DNA from: Terriglobia bacterium | GTDB taxonomy: Bacteria; Acidobacteriota; Vicinamibacteria; Vicinamibacterales; CAVVIG01 | Direction: 5' to 3' | DNA length: 64,000 nt | Assembly (NCBI GenBank): GCA_020073005.1 | Contig: JAIQFX010000009.1 | Span: forward strand, 1 to 64,000 | Shown here: positions 8,754 through 15,976 of the stretch, piece after piece | How the letters are laid out: every line of letters starts with the position of its first letter | Position numbering within the stretch: the first letter of the stretch is position 1 | Translations under genes and position numbers: made by a program | The notes under the pieces: model-generated | What the model was told of the DNA's origin: nothing | What the model saw: the letters and a program-made list of their open reading frames with translations, nothing else | The model's database searches: none

Positions 8754-9917
8754 TCACCACCGGATGACGCCCCTGGCACCATCGCTGGCGGCGAGCGCGG
8801 CCAGCGCATCGTTCACCTTGTCGAGCGGGTACGTCCGCGACACGAGCTCGTCCAGCTTCAGCCGTCCCGCCTGATAGAGCGACACGAGGCGCGGAATGTC
8901 CTTCAGCGGCTGCCCCGAGCCGTACACCGATCCGATGAGCCGCTTCTCCTGCATGACGAACGGAAACATCGGAATCGATCCCTGGGCGTCCTGCCGCGAC
9001 AAGCCAGTCAGCACGACGGCGCCGCCCTTGCGCGTGCAGGCGATCGCGGTGGCGAGCGTCGCGGGGCTGCCGACCGTGTCGAACACGAAATCCGCGCCGC
9101 GGCCGCCGGTCAACTCGCGAATCGCGGCCGGAACGTCGTGTACCGGGGACGGGAGTCGCTGATTAGTACTAAGACCAGTACTAGTACCTGTACTAGCGAC
9201 TCCCGTCCCCTCTATACAGTGCGTCGCGCCGAACTGCTTCGCGAGCGCGAGCGGAGCCGGCCGGAGATCGAGAGCGATGATCTGCTCGCACTTCTCGATC
9301 GCCGCGCCCTGAATGACGTTGAGTCCGATTCCGCCGGCGCCGATCACCAGGACGCGCGATCCGGCCGGCACGCGGGCGGCGTTGGTGACCGCGCCGACGC
9401 CGGTCAGCACCGCGCAGCCGATGGTCGCGAGCGCGTCGAGCCGGAGATCGCGCGGTACGGGCACCGCGGCTTCTTCCGGCACGACGACGAAATCGGAGAA
9501 GCACGCGGTCCCGAGAAACGGCGCGACGTCTTTCCCGCGCGCGTGCAGACGCGCCGCGCCCGACGGCAGCTTGTTGCGATACGTGACCTTCTCGAGGCGA
9601 TCGCACAGAACCGCGCGACCTTCCTTGCACGGCGGGCAGACGCCGCACGCGGGCGCCCAGCACAGCACGACGTGATCGTCCTTGCGGACGCGCGTCACGT
9701 TCGGTCCCACGTCGCGCACGATGCCCGCGCCCTCGTGCCCGAGGACGACCGGCACTTTCATCGCCCAGTCGCCGCGCGCGGGATGGAGATCGCTGTGGCA
9801 CACGCCGGCGGCTTTGATTTCGACGAGCAGCTCGCCCGGGCCTGGACCGTCGAGCTCGGCGGCTTCGACCGACAGCGGCTGGCCTTGTTCCCAGAGAATC
9901 GCGGCGTGAATGTGCAT
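8754..9917 (-). CDS. Zinc-dependent alcohol dehydrogenase (class III/AdhE1-like MDR)
   Basis: Oxidises an alcohol or hydroxymethyl adduct with NAD and zinc. The protein has 387 residues. The catalytic zinc ligands are Cys40 in GVCHSDLH and His61-Glu62 in GHEGAG; structural zinc is held by Cys91, 94, 97 and 105 (CGVCPPC...C). The Rossmann motif is VIGAGGIGLNV. ATG 9917 (MHIHAAILW) is preferred over an upstream start at 9938. Residues about 236-260 (GTGVASTGTSTG and onward) are an insertion encoded by a perfect inverted repeat, 9145-9210, in the loop before LTGGRGADFVFDTVG. Relatives have a few residues here. The rest of the protein is intact, so activity is likely kept. Confidence 0.9.
   Translation of the reverse strand: MHIHAAILWEQGQPLSVEAAELDGPGPGELLVEIKAAGVCHSDLHPARGDWAMKVPVVLGHEGAGIVRDVGPNVTRVRKDDHVVLCWAPACGVCPPCKEGRAVLCDRLEKVTYRNKLPSGAARLHARGKDVAPFLGTACFSDFVVVPEEAAVPVPRDLRLDALATIGCAVLTGVGAVTNAARVPAGSRVLVIGAGGIGLNVIQGAAIEKCEQIIALDLRPAPLALAKQFGATHCIEGTGVASTGTSTGLSTNQRLPSPVHDVPAAIRELTGGRGADFVFDTVGSPATLATAIACTRKGGAVVLTGLSRQDAQGSIPMFPFVMQEKRLIGSVYGSGQPLKDIPRLVSLYQAGRLKLDELVSRTYPLDKVNDALAALAASDGARGVIRW
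9145..9210. repeat. Perfect 16-bp inverted repeat inside the alcohol dehydrogenase gene
   Basis: GGGGACGGGAGTCGCT (9145-9160) and its exact reverse complement AGCGACTCCCGTCCCC (9195-9210) flank a 34-base centre with several AGTACT/GTACT words. The outer GGGGACGGG matches the elements at 736 and 60292. The insert length keeps the frame. Confidence 0.85.
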
Positions 9918-9953
9918 GGGCGTCGCATATACTGCCACGAAAATTTGTTGTCA

Positions 9954-10004
9954 GGTGGCTGGTGGCTGGTGGCTGGTGGCTGGTGGCTGGTGGCTGGTGG
10001 CTGG
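9954..10004. repeat. (GGTGGCT)7 heptamer repeat
   Basis: Seven exact copies of GGTGGCT stand in the divergent gap between the alcohol dehydrogenase and the DUF1272 gene, directly upstream of the latter's -10 box. The same unit is found in frame in the acyl-CoA dehydrogenase gene at 13807-13858. Confidence 0.9.
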
Positions 10005-10006
10005 AA

Positions 10007-10012
10007 GATAAT
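10007..10012 (+). promoter_or_regulatory. GATAAT -10 box, probable leaderless start
   Basis: GATAAT ends 5 bases before the ATG of the DUF1272 gene, so transcription would begin at or next to the start codon. The heptamer repeat occupies the -35 region. Confidence 0.45.
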
Positions 10013-10017
10013 TTCAC

Positions 10018-10275
10018 ATGCTCCAACTGCGACCGAACTGCGAGTGCTGTGACGTCGATCTGCCGCCGGATTCTGCGGACGCGATGATCTGTTCGTTCGA
10101 ATGCACGTTCTGCGCGACGTGTGCGCGAACGAAGCTGAAGGGCCGCTGCCCGAACTGTGGCGGCGATCTCGTCCGCCGGCCCACGCGCGTCGGCGCCGCG
10201 CTGGCCAGGAATCCTGCGTCGAAGGAGCGAGTGTTCAAACCGACAGGCTGCGAACGCGTGAAGGCCGAAGCGTGA
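10018..10275 (+). CDS. DUF1272 small zinc-ribbon-like protein
   Basis: An 85-residue protein that matches the DUF1272 pattern from its first residue: MLQLRPNCECCDVDLPP, then CSFECTFCATCA and CPNCGGDLVRRP. The nine Cys in the first 60 residues suggest one or two metal sites. Function is unknown for the family. The residues after RRPTR are a family-specific tail. There is no Shine-Dalgarno; the -10 box almost touches the start. Confidence 0.9.
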   Translation: MLQLRPNCECCDVDLPPDSADAMICSFECTFCATCARTKLKGRCPNCGGDLVRRPTRVGAALARNPASKERVFKPTGCERVKAEA

Positions 10276-10325
10276 CCGCTGCCGTCTGAAGGCTGAAGAC
10301 GAGCGATGTGCAAGGAGTGCTGATC

Positions 10326-11117
10326 ATGCAAAGCGCCAGACCTCCGGCGTTGCCGCTTTTCCTGCTCTTCCTGACGTCCGCCGGCTTAGCCCAGGCGCCT
10401 GCATCGTCCCCGCCGGCAGGCCCGACGTTCGACGTCGTGTCGATCGAGCGAAACACGGATCAACCACGTGTTTCGGGCGTGACCGACCGTCCCGACGGAG
10501 GCATTCGGGCCACGAACGTTCGCGCGGGCCAACTCATCGCACGGGCATATCCTCCCGCGATTCCGGCCGACATCGCCGGACTGCCCGACTGGGCGACGAC
10601 GGAACGCTATGACGTCATCGCGACCTCGACGTTGACTCGCGCGACGCCAGAGGATCGCGCGGCGATGATGCGTGCCATGCTCGCCGAGCGCTTCAACCTG
10701 ATCGCACACGTCGAGCATCCGGAACTGCCCGTGTACGACCTCGTCCTCGCGCGGAGCGACGGCAAGCTTGGACGAGGGCTCACGCCGACGGAAGTTGACT
10801 GCGAGGCGCAACTCGCCGCCGAGCGCGTCGTCGACGACCTGATGGAAGGGGACACGACGCTGGCCAACCTGGCCGGAGCCTTGCGGACGTACACCGGCCG
10901 GAGCGTCGTGGACAAGACGGGGCTGACCGGCTTCTATCGAGTCAAGATGACCGTTGACCTCATGGCGAGTCGCCGGCCGGAGGCCGCGGCGCTGCGGCCA
11001 GACGCTCCGTCCGTATTCACCGCCGTGCAGGATGATCTCGGATTGAAGCTTCAATCGTCGCGCGCGACGGGACTCAGACTGGTGGTCGACCGCATCGAGC
11101 GGCCGACGCCGAACTAG
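10326..11117 (+). CDS. TIGR03435 family exported protein
   Basis: A 263-residue protein of the TIGR03435 family, which is strongly expanded in soil Acidobacteriota and has no known function. It has a signal peptide (PPALPLFLLFLTSAGLAQA), then the family landmarks FDVVSIERN, RPDGGIRATNV, RFNLIAHVEHPELPVYDLVLAR and the closing LGLKLQSSRATGLRLVVDRIERP. ATG 10326 lies 9 bases after AAGGAG; an in-frame GTG at 10308 has no such site. Its end overlaps the converging SDR gene by four bases. It is the best single phylum marker in the window. Confidence 0.92.
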   Translation: MQSARPPALPLFLLFLTSAGLAQAPASSPPAGPTFDVVSIERNTDQPRVSGVTDRPDGGIRATNVRAGQLIARAYPPAIPADIAGLPDWATTERYDVIATSTLTRATPEDRAAMMRAMLAERFNLIAHVEHPELPVYDLVLARSDGKLGRGLTPTEVDCEAQLAAERVVDDLMEGDTTLANLAGALRTYTGRSVVDKTGLTGFYRVKMTVDLMASRRPEAAALRPDAPSVFTAVQDDLGLKLQSSRATGLRLVVDRIERPTPN

Positions 11118-11899
11118 CCCTGCCCTTCGGTCTTCCGCAGACGCCGCATTCCCTTCAGCCAGCGGTCGTAGTCGCCGGCCTTGCGCCGGAAGTACTCGGC
11201 GACCTCAGGATGCGGCAGGATCAGAAAGCGCTCGTCGCCGATTCCCTTCACGACTTCGTCAGCGACCTGCTCCGGCTCGAGCGCGCCGTCGAGCAGGAAC
11301 GCGCGCTTCGCGTTCTTCAAGCCGTCTTCGGATCTGAAGAGCATGTCGGTCTTCACGCCCTGCGGACAGAGCGCGGAGACTTTGATGCCGCGATCGCCGT
11401 ACGCGACCGACAGCCACTCCGCGAACGCGAGCGAGGCGTGCTTGGTGACGGCGTAGGTCGCCGACTGCATGTGCGTCAGCAGGCCCGCGGCCGAGACGGT
11501 CTGCAGCAGATACCCTTCGCCGCGCGCGAACATCGAAGGAAGAACGGCGCGCGCCGCGTAAACGTGCGCCATCACGTTGACGTCCCAGCAGCGCATCCAG
11601 TCGTCGATCGAGGTCTGCTCGTCGCCGGTGATCGCGATGCCCGCGTTCGAGCAGAAGAGATCGATGGCCCCGTGCCGCTCGATCGTCTGCGCGACGAGGC
11701 GCTTCACCTCGTCCTCGCGCGAGACATCGGTCGCCATCGCCTCGCCGCGAATCTCGTCCGCGACCTGGCGCGCGGCGGCAGCGTCGATGTCGGCGACGAC
11801 GATCGCCTTGGCGCCTTCGGCGGCAAACCGCCGGCACAGCGCGCGGCCGATGCCGTTGCCGCCGCCGGTGACGATGATGACTTTGTCGGCTAGCTGCAC
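11114..11899 (-). CDS. Short-chain dehydrogenase/reductase
   Basis: A 261-residue classical SDR. GGGNGIGR binds the cofactor, with Asp in VVADID favouring NAD(H). SNAG replaces the common NNAG. YAVTKHASL gives the YxxxK pair and SALCPQGVKTDM follows. The tail EYFRRKAGDYDRWLKGMRRL is basic and resembles SDRs next to acyl-CoA enzymes. It is downstream of the MFS and acyl-CoA dehydrogenase genes on the same strand, separated by an inverted nonamer repeat. Substrate unknown. Confidence 0.9.
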   Translation of the reverse strand: MQLADKVIIVTGGGNGIGRALCRRFAAEGAKAIVVADIDAAAARQVADEIRGEAMATDVSREDEVKRLVAQTIERHGAIDLFCSNAGIAITGDEQTSIDDWMRCWDVNVMAHVYAARAVLPSMFARGEGYLLQTVSAAGLLTHMQSATYAVTKHASLAFAEWLSVAYGDRGIKVSALCPQGVKTDMLFRSEDGLKNAKRAFLLDGALEPEQVADEVVKGIGDERFLILPHPEVAEYFRRKAGDYDRWLKGMRRLRKTEGQG

Positions 11900-11908
11900 T
11901 GCGAAATG

Positions 11909-11990
11909 GAACGCAGAGAGCGCGGAGACCGCAGAGCGAAACGTAGCGCTACCATTTCTTCACTCTGCGCTCTCAGCGGTCTCTGCGTTC
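11909..11990. repeat. Inverted pair of nonamer repeats (CGCAGAGAN)
   Basis: A left arm of three 9-base units (11909-11936, beginning GAACGCAGAGAGCGC) faces a right arm (11963-11990, ending CGGTCTCTGCGTTC). About 24 of 28 positions pair. It lies between the MFS and SDR genes and could fold into a long hairpin. Related units occur at 25008-25074 and 28618-28644. Confidence 0.7.
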
Positions 11991-11997
11991 ATTGTCT

Positions 11998-13386
11998 TTA
12001 TGACGCTTTCTCGACAGGCTGCCGCATCCACGACCGCAACCGCTCGACGTCCTTCGTCACGGTGCGGGATGCCGCGAAGAGCACGAGCGCGAGGATCGCC
12101 GCGAGGATCGGCACGATGTACATCGCCGTGTGCAGGCCCTCCGCGCGGAACGGCTCGAGCGCGCGCAGATTGAAACCCTTCGACTCGCCGACGAGGCTGC
12201 GCAGCTCGGCCAGCATCAGCGCGCCGAACGGCAGCGGCTCGACCGCGCCGGCCGCGCTCGCCGCCTGGAACGTGAAGTAGTCGCTCGCGAGACCGGTGCC
12301 GACCGGGCCGAGCGACGCGCCGAGCAGGTACATCGCGCAGAAGTACAGCGCCATCGCCGTGCCGCGCAGCGCCGGCTCGACGACGTCGTGAATCGTCGAG
12401 TACACGGTCGAGTAGTACGCGTACATCACGCCGCAGCCGGTGCCCATCAGCAGCGCGAACGACCAGACGTCGCCGCCCGCCTGCATGAGCCCGAGGAACA
12501 TCAGCGGCGCGCAGATCGCGATCGCCGTCGTGCCGACAATCAACCGGCCGTCGACGCGCCGCTTGTACAGACGATCCGCGAGCGTGCCGCCCGCGACGAG
12601 GCCGACGATGCCTGAGAAGCCGTACACGGCCGCGGCCGTCCACCCGGCGTTCGAGAAACTCATGTGATGGAAGCGGACCAGGAACGGCGAGACGAACGCG
12701 CCGAGCGCGTACATGTTGAAGTTGTGCAGGGCGCCCGACGCGATGATCCACCACATCGTCGGAATCGACAGGACGAGCAGGAACGGATTGCCGTCGCGCC
12801 GCCGCTCGCCGACCGCGTGCTCTTCGACCGTGCCGCGCTTCGGCTCGCGAATTCTCAGCGCGGCGATCGCGCACAGCACTCCAGGCACGGCCGCGATGTA
12901 GAACGCGTTGCGCCAGCCCCAGTTCTGCAGAATCCATCCGCCCGCGCCGTTCGCCAGACCGAGACCCAGCGGGAGTCCCAGCATCCAGATCGCCATCGCG
13001 CGCCCGCGCGACGTCGTCGGAAACAGATCGCCGATGAGCGACGTCGTGGCCGGCGAGCACGTCGCTTCGCCGATGCCGACGCCGAGCCGCGCGACGACCA
13101 TCTGCGAGAAGCTCCGCGCGATGCCGGACGCGGCCGTCAGCAGGCTCCAGAAGAAGACGCCGCCCGCGAGAATCTTGCGGCGCTCGTTGCGATCCGACAG
13201 CCGTCCGAGCGGCAGGCCGACGACCGCGTACAGCAGCGTGAAGACGGTGCCGAGCAGACCGAGCGCCGTGTCGCTGAGACCCCATTCGCGCCGGATGCCT
13301 TCCCCGACGCCGCCGATGATCTGGCGGTCGAAGAAGTTCATCAGGTTGATCGCGAACAGGACGACGAGCGCGTAGGCGGAGCCCAT
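11998..13386 (-). CDS. MFS transporter, Spinster-like
   Basis: An inner-membrane secondary carrier of 462 residues with about twelve hydrophobic helices. It begins YALVVLFAINLMNFFDRQIIGG, the usual opening of Spinster-type MFS proteins, and has motif A in GRLSDRNERRK. The loop VEEHAVGERRRDG separates the two halves. Its ATG overlaps the stop of the acyl-CoA dehydrogenase gene (TGATG), so the two are translationally coupled. It could import the substrate of that enzyme, such as a carboxylic acid. Substrate cannot be read from sequence. Confidence 0.92.
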   Translation of the reverse strand: MGSAYALVVLFAINLMNFFDRQIIGGVGEGIRREWGLSDTALGLLGTVFTLLYAVVGLPLGRLSDRNERRKILAGGVFFWSLLTAASGIARSFSQMVVARLGVGIGEATCSPATTSLIGDLFPTTSRGRAMAIWMLGLPLGLGLANGAGGWILQNWGWRNAFYIAAVPGVLCAIAALRIREPKRGTVEEHAVGERRRDGNPFLLVLSIPTMWWIIASGALHNFNMYALGAFVSPFLVRFHHMSFSNAGWTAAAVYGFSGIVGLVAGGTLADRLYKRRVDGRLIVGTTAIAICAPLMFLGLMQAGGDVWSFALLMGTGCGVMYAYYSTVYSTIHDVVEPALRGTAMALYFCAMYLLGASLGPVGTGLASDYFTFQAASAAGAVEPLPFGALMLAELRSLVGESKGFNLRALEPFRAEGLHTAMYIVPILAAILALVLFAASRTVTKDVERLRSWMRQPVEKAS

Positions 13387-15152
13387 CAGAAGGGATGCTT
13401 CCCCGCCTCGATCACGGCGTCAGCGATTCTGCGGCGAGCCGCGATCACATCGACCCCCGCGTACGTCGTCAGCCGACGAACGCCGGCCGCGAGCGAGCTG
13501 TCTGCGCCGCGCGCCGCCAGCGCCGCCACGACCTGCCGCGCCGCGCGCGCGACACGGTCCGCCGCGTCGCCCGTGTAGGTCTGGGCGGCGTCCGCCGCGA
13601 GACTCGCGCGGCTGTCGTTGCGCGTCGCGAGCTTTTCCGCGCGCGCCAGCCCGCTCTCGATCGCGTACGCCTCGATGATGACGTCGGCGATCTGCGCGAG
13701 CACCTCCTGCTCGCCCTTCAGCGTCTCGCCGTACGTCGCCGACGCGCGACCGAGGAGCCCCACGGCGAGTTTCTTCACGTTGGCCAGAAACTCGCGCTCC
13801 GTCGTCGGTGGCTGGTGGCTGGTGGCTGAAGACTGGTGGCTGGGGGCCGGTGGCTGGGAGAACGCCGCGCGCGCAGAGGCTGCCGTAAAGAGTTCCGGCG
13901 ACTGCTTCAGCAACCGTGTCGGCACGAGCATCCGGTTGATCTCGTTCGTGCCTTCGTAGATGCGGGTGATGCGCGCGTCGCGGTACATCCGCTCGAGCGG
14001 GAACTCGCGCGAGTAGCCGTTGCCGCCGAACACCTGAAGCCCCTCGTCGACCGCCCACGCGAGCGCCTCGCTGGTCCACACCTTGTTGATCGAGCACTCG
14101 ACCGAGAACGACTCGATCGTCTTCATCACGCGCGCGCCGTCGGCGCGATCGCCGGCGTCGATCTGCCGATCGACGTCGCCCAGCGTCCGGTACGACATCG
14201 CGTCGCCGACGAACCCGAGCACCGCCATCCCGGCGAGCTTCTGCTTGATGAGACCAAATTCCGAAATCGCCTTGCCGAACTGACGCCGCTCCTTCGCGTA
14301 CTTCACGGCGTGGCTGAGCGCCAGCTTGACGCCGGACATGTTGCGCGACCCGAGCTTCACGCGCCCGAAGTTCAGCACGTTGAACGCGACCTTGTGTCCC
14401 TGCCCGATCTGGCCGAGGACGTTCTCGACCGGCACCTTCACGTTGTCGAGCATGAGCGCCGTCGTCGACGATCCGTCGAGGCCGAGCTTGATCTCGTCGC
14501 GCCCGTTGGCGACGCCCATCGATCGCTCGACGAGAAACGCCGTGAACTTGTCGCCGTCGACCTTCGCGAAGATCGTGAACAGATCCGCGAAGCCGCCGTT
14601 GGTGATCCACATCTTCGTGCCGTTGAGCACGTAGTGACGGCCATCCGCCGTCAGCGTCGCCGTCGTCTTCGCGGCCAGCGCGTCGGATCCCGACTGCGGT
14701 TCGGTCAGCGCGTACGCCGCGATCAGCTCGCCGCTCGACAGCCGCGGCAGGTAGCGCGCTTTCTGTTCGTCGGTGCCGAAGTACACCAGCGGCAGCGTGC
14801 CGATCGACGTGTGCGCGCCGAGCGATCCGCCGAACGACGGGTTGACCGCGATCTGCTCGCCGACGAACGACGCGCTGATCAAATCCAGGCCGAGGCCGCC
14901 GTATTGCTCCGGAATCTCGAGGCGCAGCAGGTCGAGCGCGCTCGCCTTCTTCAGCAGCTGCCGCGTGAGTTCCCAATCGTGCTTGTAGAGCCGATCGACG
15001 ACGGGCAGCACTTCCTTCTGCATGAACTCCGCCGCCGTCTGCCCGAACAGCCGCTGCTCGTCGGTCAGCTCTTCGCGCACGAACACTTCGTCGGGTCCGA
15101 CCGTCGAGGTGAGAAACTGTCCGCCCATCGTGAGTGATTGTGTCCGTGTCAT
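13386..15152 (-). CDS. Acyl-CoA dehydrogenase, long (VLCAD-like) form
   Basis: A FAD enzyme that makes 2-enoyl-CoA in beta-oxidation. The protein has 588 residues, longer than the usual 380, with an extra C-terminal helical domain as in VLCAD-like bacterial enzymes. Seen are LTEPQSGSDA, MWITNGG, ERRQFGK and the catalytic Glu400 in IYEGTNEINRML. Residues about 432-452 (QPPAPSHQSSATSHQPPTT) are encoded by heptamer repeat 13807-13858 and join the catalytic part to the C-terminal domain. Either ATG 15152 or ATG 15128 (MGGQFL) could be the start. It is divergent from the SDR at 15194 and coupled to the MFS gene. Confidence 0.92.
   Translation of the reverse strand: MTRTQSLTMGGQFLTSTVGPDEVFVREELTDEQRLFGQTAAEFMQKEVLPVVDRLYKHDWELTRQLLKKASALDLLRLEIPEQYGGLGLDLISASFVGEQIAVNPSFGGSLGAHTSIGTLPLVYFGTDEQKARYLPRLSSGELIAAYALTEPQSGSDALAAKTTATLTADGRHYVLNGTKMWITNGGFADLFTIFAKVDGDKFTAFLVERSMGVANGRDEIKLGLDGSSTTALMLDNVKVPVENVLGQIGQGHKVAFNVLNFGRVKLGSRNMSGVKLALSHAVKYAKERRQFGKAISEFGLIKQKLAGMAVLGFVGDAMSYRTLGDVDRQIDAGDRADGARVMKTIESFSVECSINKVWTSEALAWAVDEGLQVFGGNGYSREFPLERMYRDARITRIYEGTNEINRMLVPTRLLKQSPELFTAASARAAFSQPPAPSHQSSATSHQPPTTEREFLANVKKLAVGLLGRASATYGETLKGEQEVLAQIADVIIEAYAIESGLARAEKLATRNDSRASLAADAAQTYTGDAADRVARAARQVVAALAARGADSSLAAGVRRLTTYAGVDVIAARRRIADAVIEAGKHPF
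13807..13858. repeat. In-frame (GGTGGCT) heptamer repeat inside the acyl-CoA dehydrogenase gene
   Basis: Seven units follow one another: GGTGGCT three times, GAAGACT, GGTGGCT, GGGGGCC, GGTGGCT. The unit is identical to the intergenic array at 9954-10004. Three units equal seven codons, so the frame is kept and a Ser-His-Gln-Pro-Pro linker is encoded. Confidence 0.9.
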
Positions 15153-15153
15153 G

Positions 15154-15183
15154 TTGACAGTCCAGTGGGTGCGAAAGTATAAG
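15154..15183 (+). promoter_or_regulatory. Sigma-70-type promoter for the SDR/acyl-CoA ligase operon
   Basis: TTGACA (15154-15159) and TATAAG (15178-15183) are 18 bases apart. The GTG start at 15194 lies 10 bases after the -10, so the leader is only a few bases. It begins inside the last codon region of the divergent gene's start. Confidence 0.7.
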
Positions 15184-15193
15184 CCTGAACAAC

Positions 15194-15967
15194 GTGCCCA
15201 CCATCAACGAATTGTTCGATCTGACCGGACGGGTCGCGGTCGTCACCGGCGGCTCGCGCGGCCTGGGCGAGGAAATCGCCGAGGGCCTCGCCGAAGCCGG
15301 CGCGTCGCTCATGCTCTGCGCCCGGCGCGACGAATGGCTGACGCCCACCGTGACGGCGATGCGCAAGCGCGGGTTCAAAGCCGAAGGCGCGCTCTGCGAC
15401 GTCGCGAAACAGGCCGACGTGCGGCGCGTCGTCGACCAGACGATCGCCACGTACGGCAAGGTCGACATCCTGATCAACAACGCGGGCGTGACGTGGGCCG
15501 CCGAGCCGGAGGACATGCCCCTCGACAAGTGGCAGAAGGTCGTCGACATCAACCTGACCGGCGCGTTTCTCTTCTCGCAGGCCGCGGGCCGCGACATGCT
15601 GAAGCGCCAGTGGGGACGCATCATCAACATCGCGTCGATCTCCGGCCTGCATGCGTCGGTGCACGGCCCGCATTACGCGCCTTACGCCGCGACGAAGGCC
15701 GGGCTGATGGGCCTGACGCGCGAGCTCGCCGCGTCGTGGGGACGCCAGGGCATCCGCGTCAACGCGATCGCGCCGGGCTTCTTCCACTCGCGGCTCGCGG
15801 ACGCCGCGATCGAAATGACGGAGCCGTCGATCAAAGAGTCGAATCCGATTCCGCGCGTCGGCGCGGCCGGCGAGCTGAAAGGCGTCGCCGTGTTTCTCGC
15901 CGCCGACGCGTCCAACTACATCACCGGCCAGACGATCGTCGTCGACGGCGGGCGCACGATCGCGTAA
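15194..15967 (+). CDS. Short-chain dehydrogenase/reductase (FabG-like)
   Basis: A 257-residue SDR oxidoreductase. TGGSRGLGEE binds NAD(P), NNAG is present (ILINNAGVTWAAEPE), the Ser is in NIASISGLH and YAPYAATKAG holds the Tyr/Lys pair. The end SNYITGQTIVVDGGRTIA is typical of FabG/3-oxoacyl reductases. The GTG start is set by the promoter just upstream and by the first conserved residues FDLTGRVAVVTGG. The next gene begins 9 bases later. A role as a 3-hydroxyacyl-CoA dehydrogenase in the same pathway is likely but unproven. Confidence 0.9.
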   Translation: MPTINELFDLTGRVAVVTGGSRGLGEEIAEGLAEAGASLMLCARRDEWLTPTVTAMRKRGFKAEGALCDVAKQADVRRVVDQTIATYGKVDILINNAGVTWAAEPEDMPLDKWQKVVDINLTGAFLFSQAAGRDMLKRQWGRIINIASISGLHASVHGPHYAPYAATKAGLMGLTRELAASWGRQGIRVNAIAPGFFHSRLADAAIEMTEPSIKESNPIPRVGAAGELKGVAVFLAADASNYITGQTIVVDGGRTIA

Positions 15968-15976
15968 CCCGCGGAC

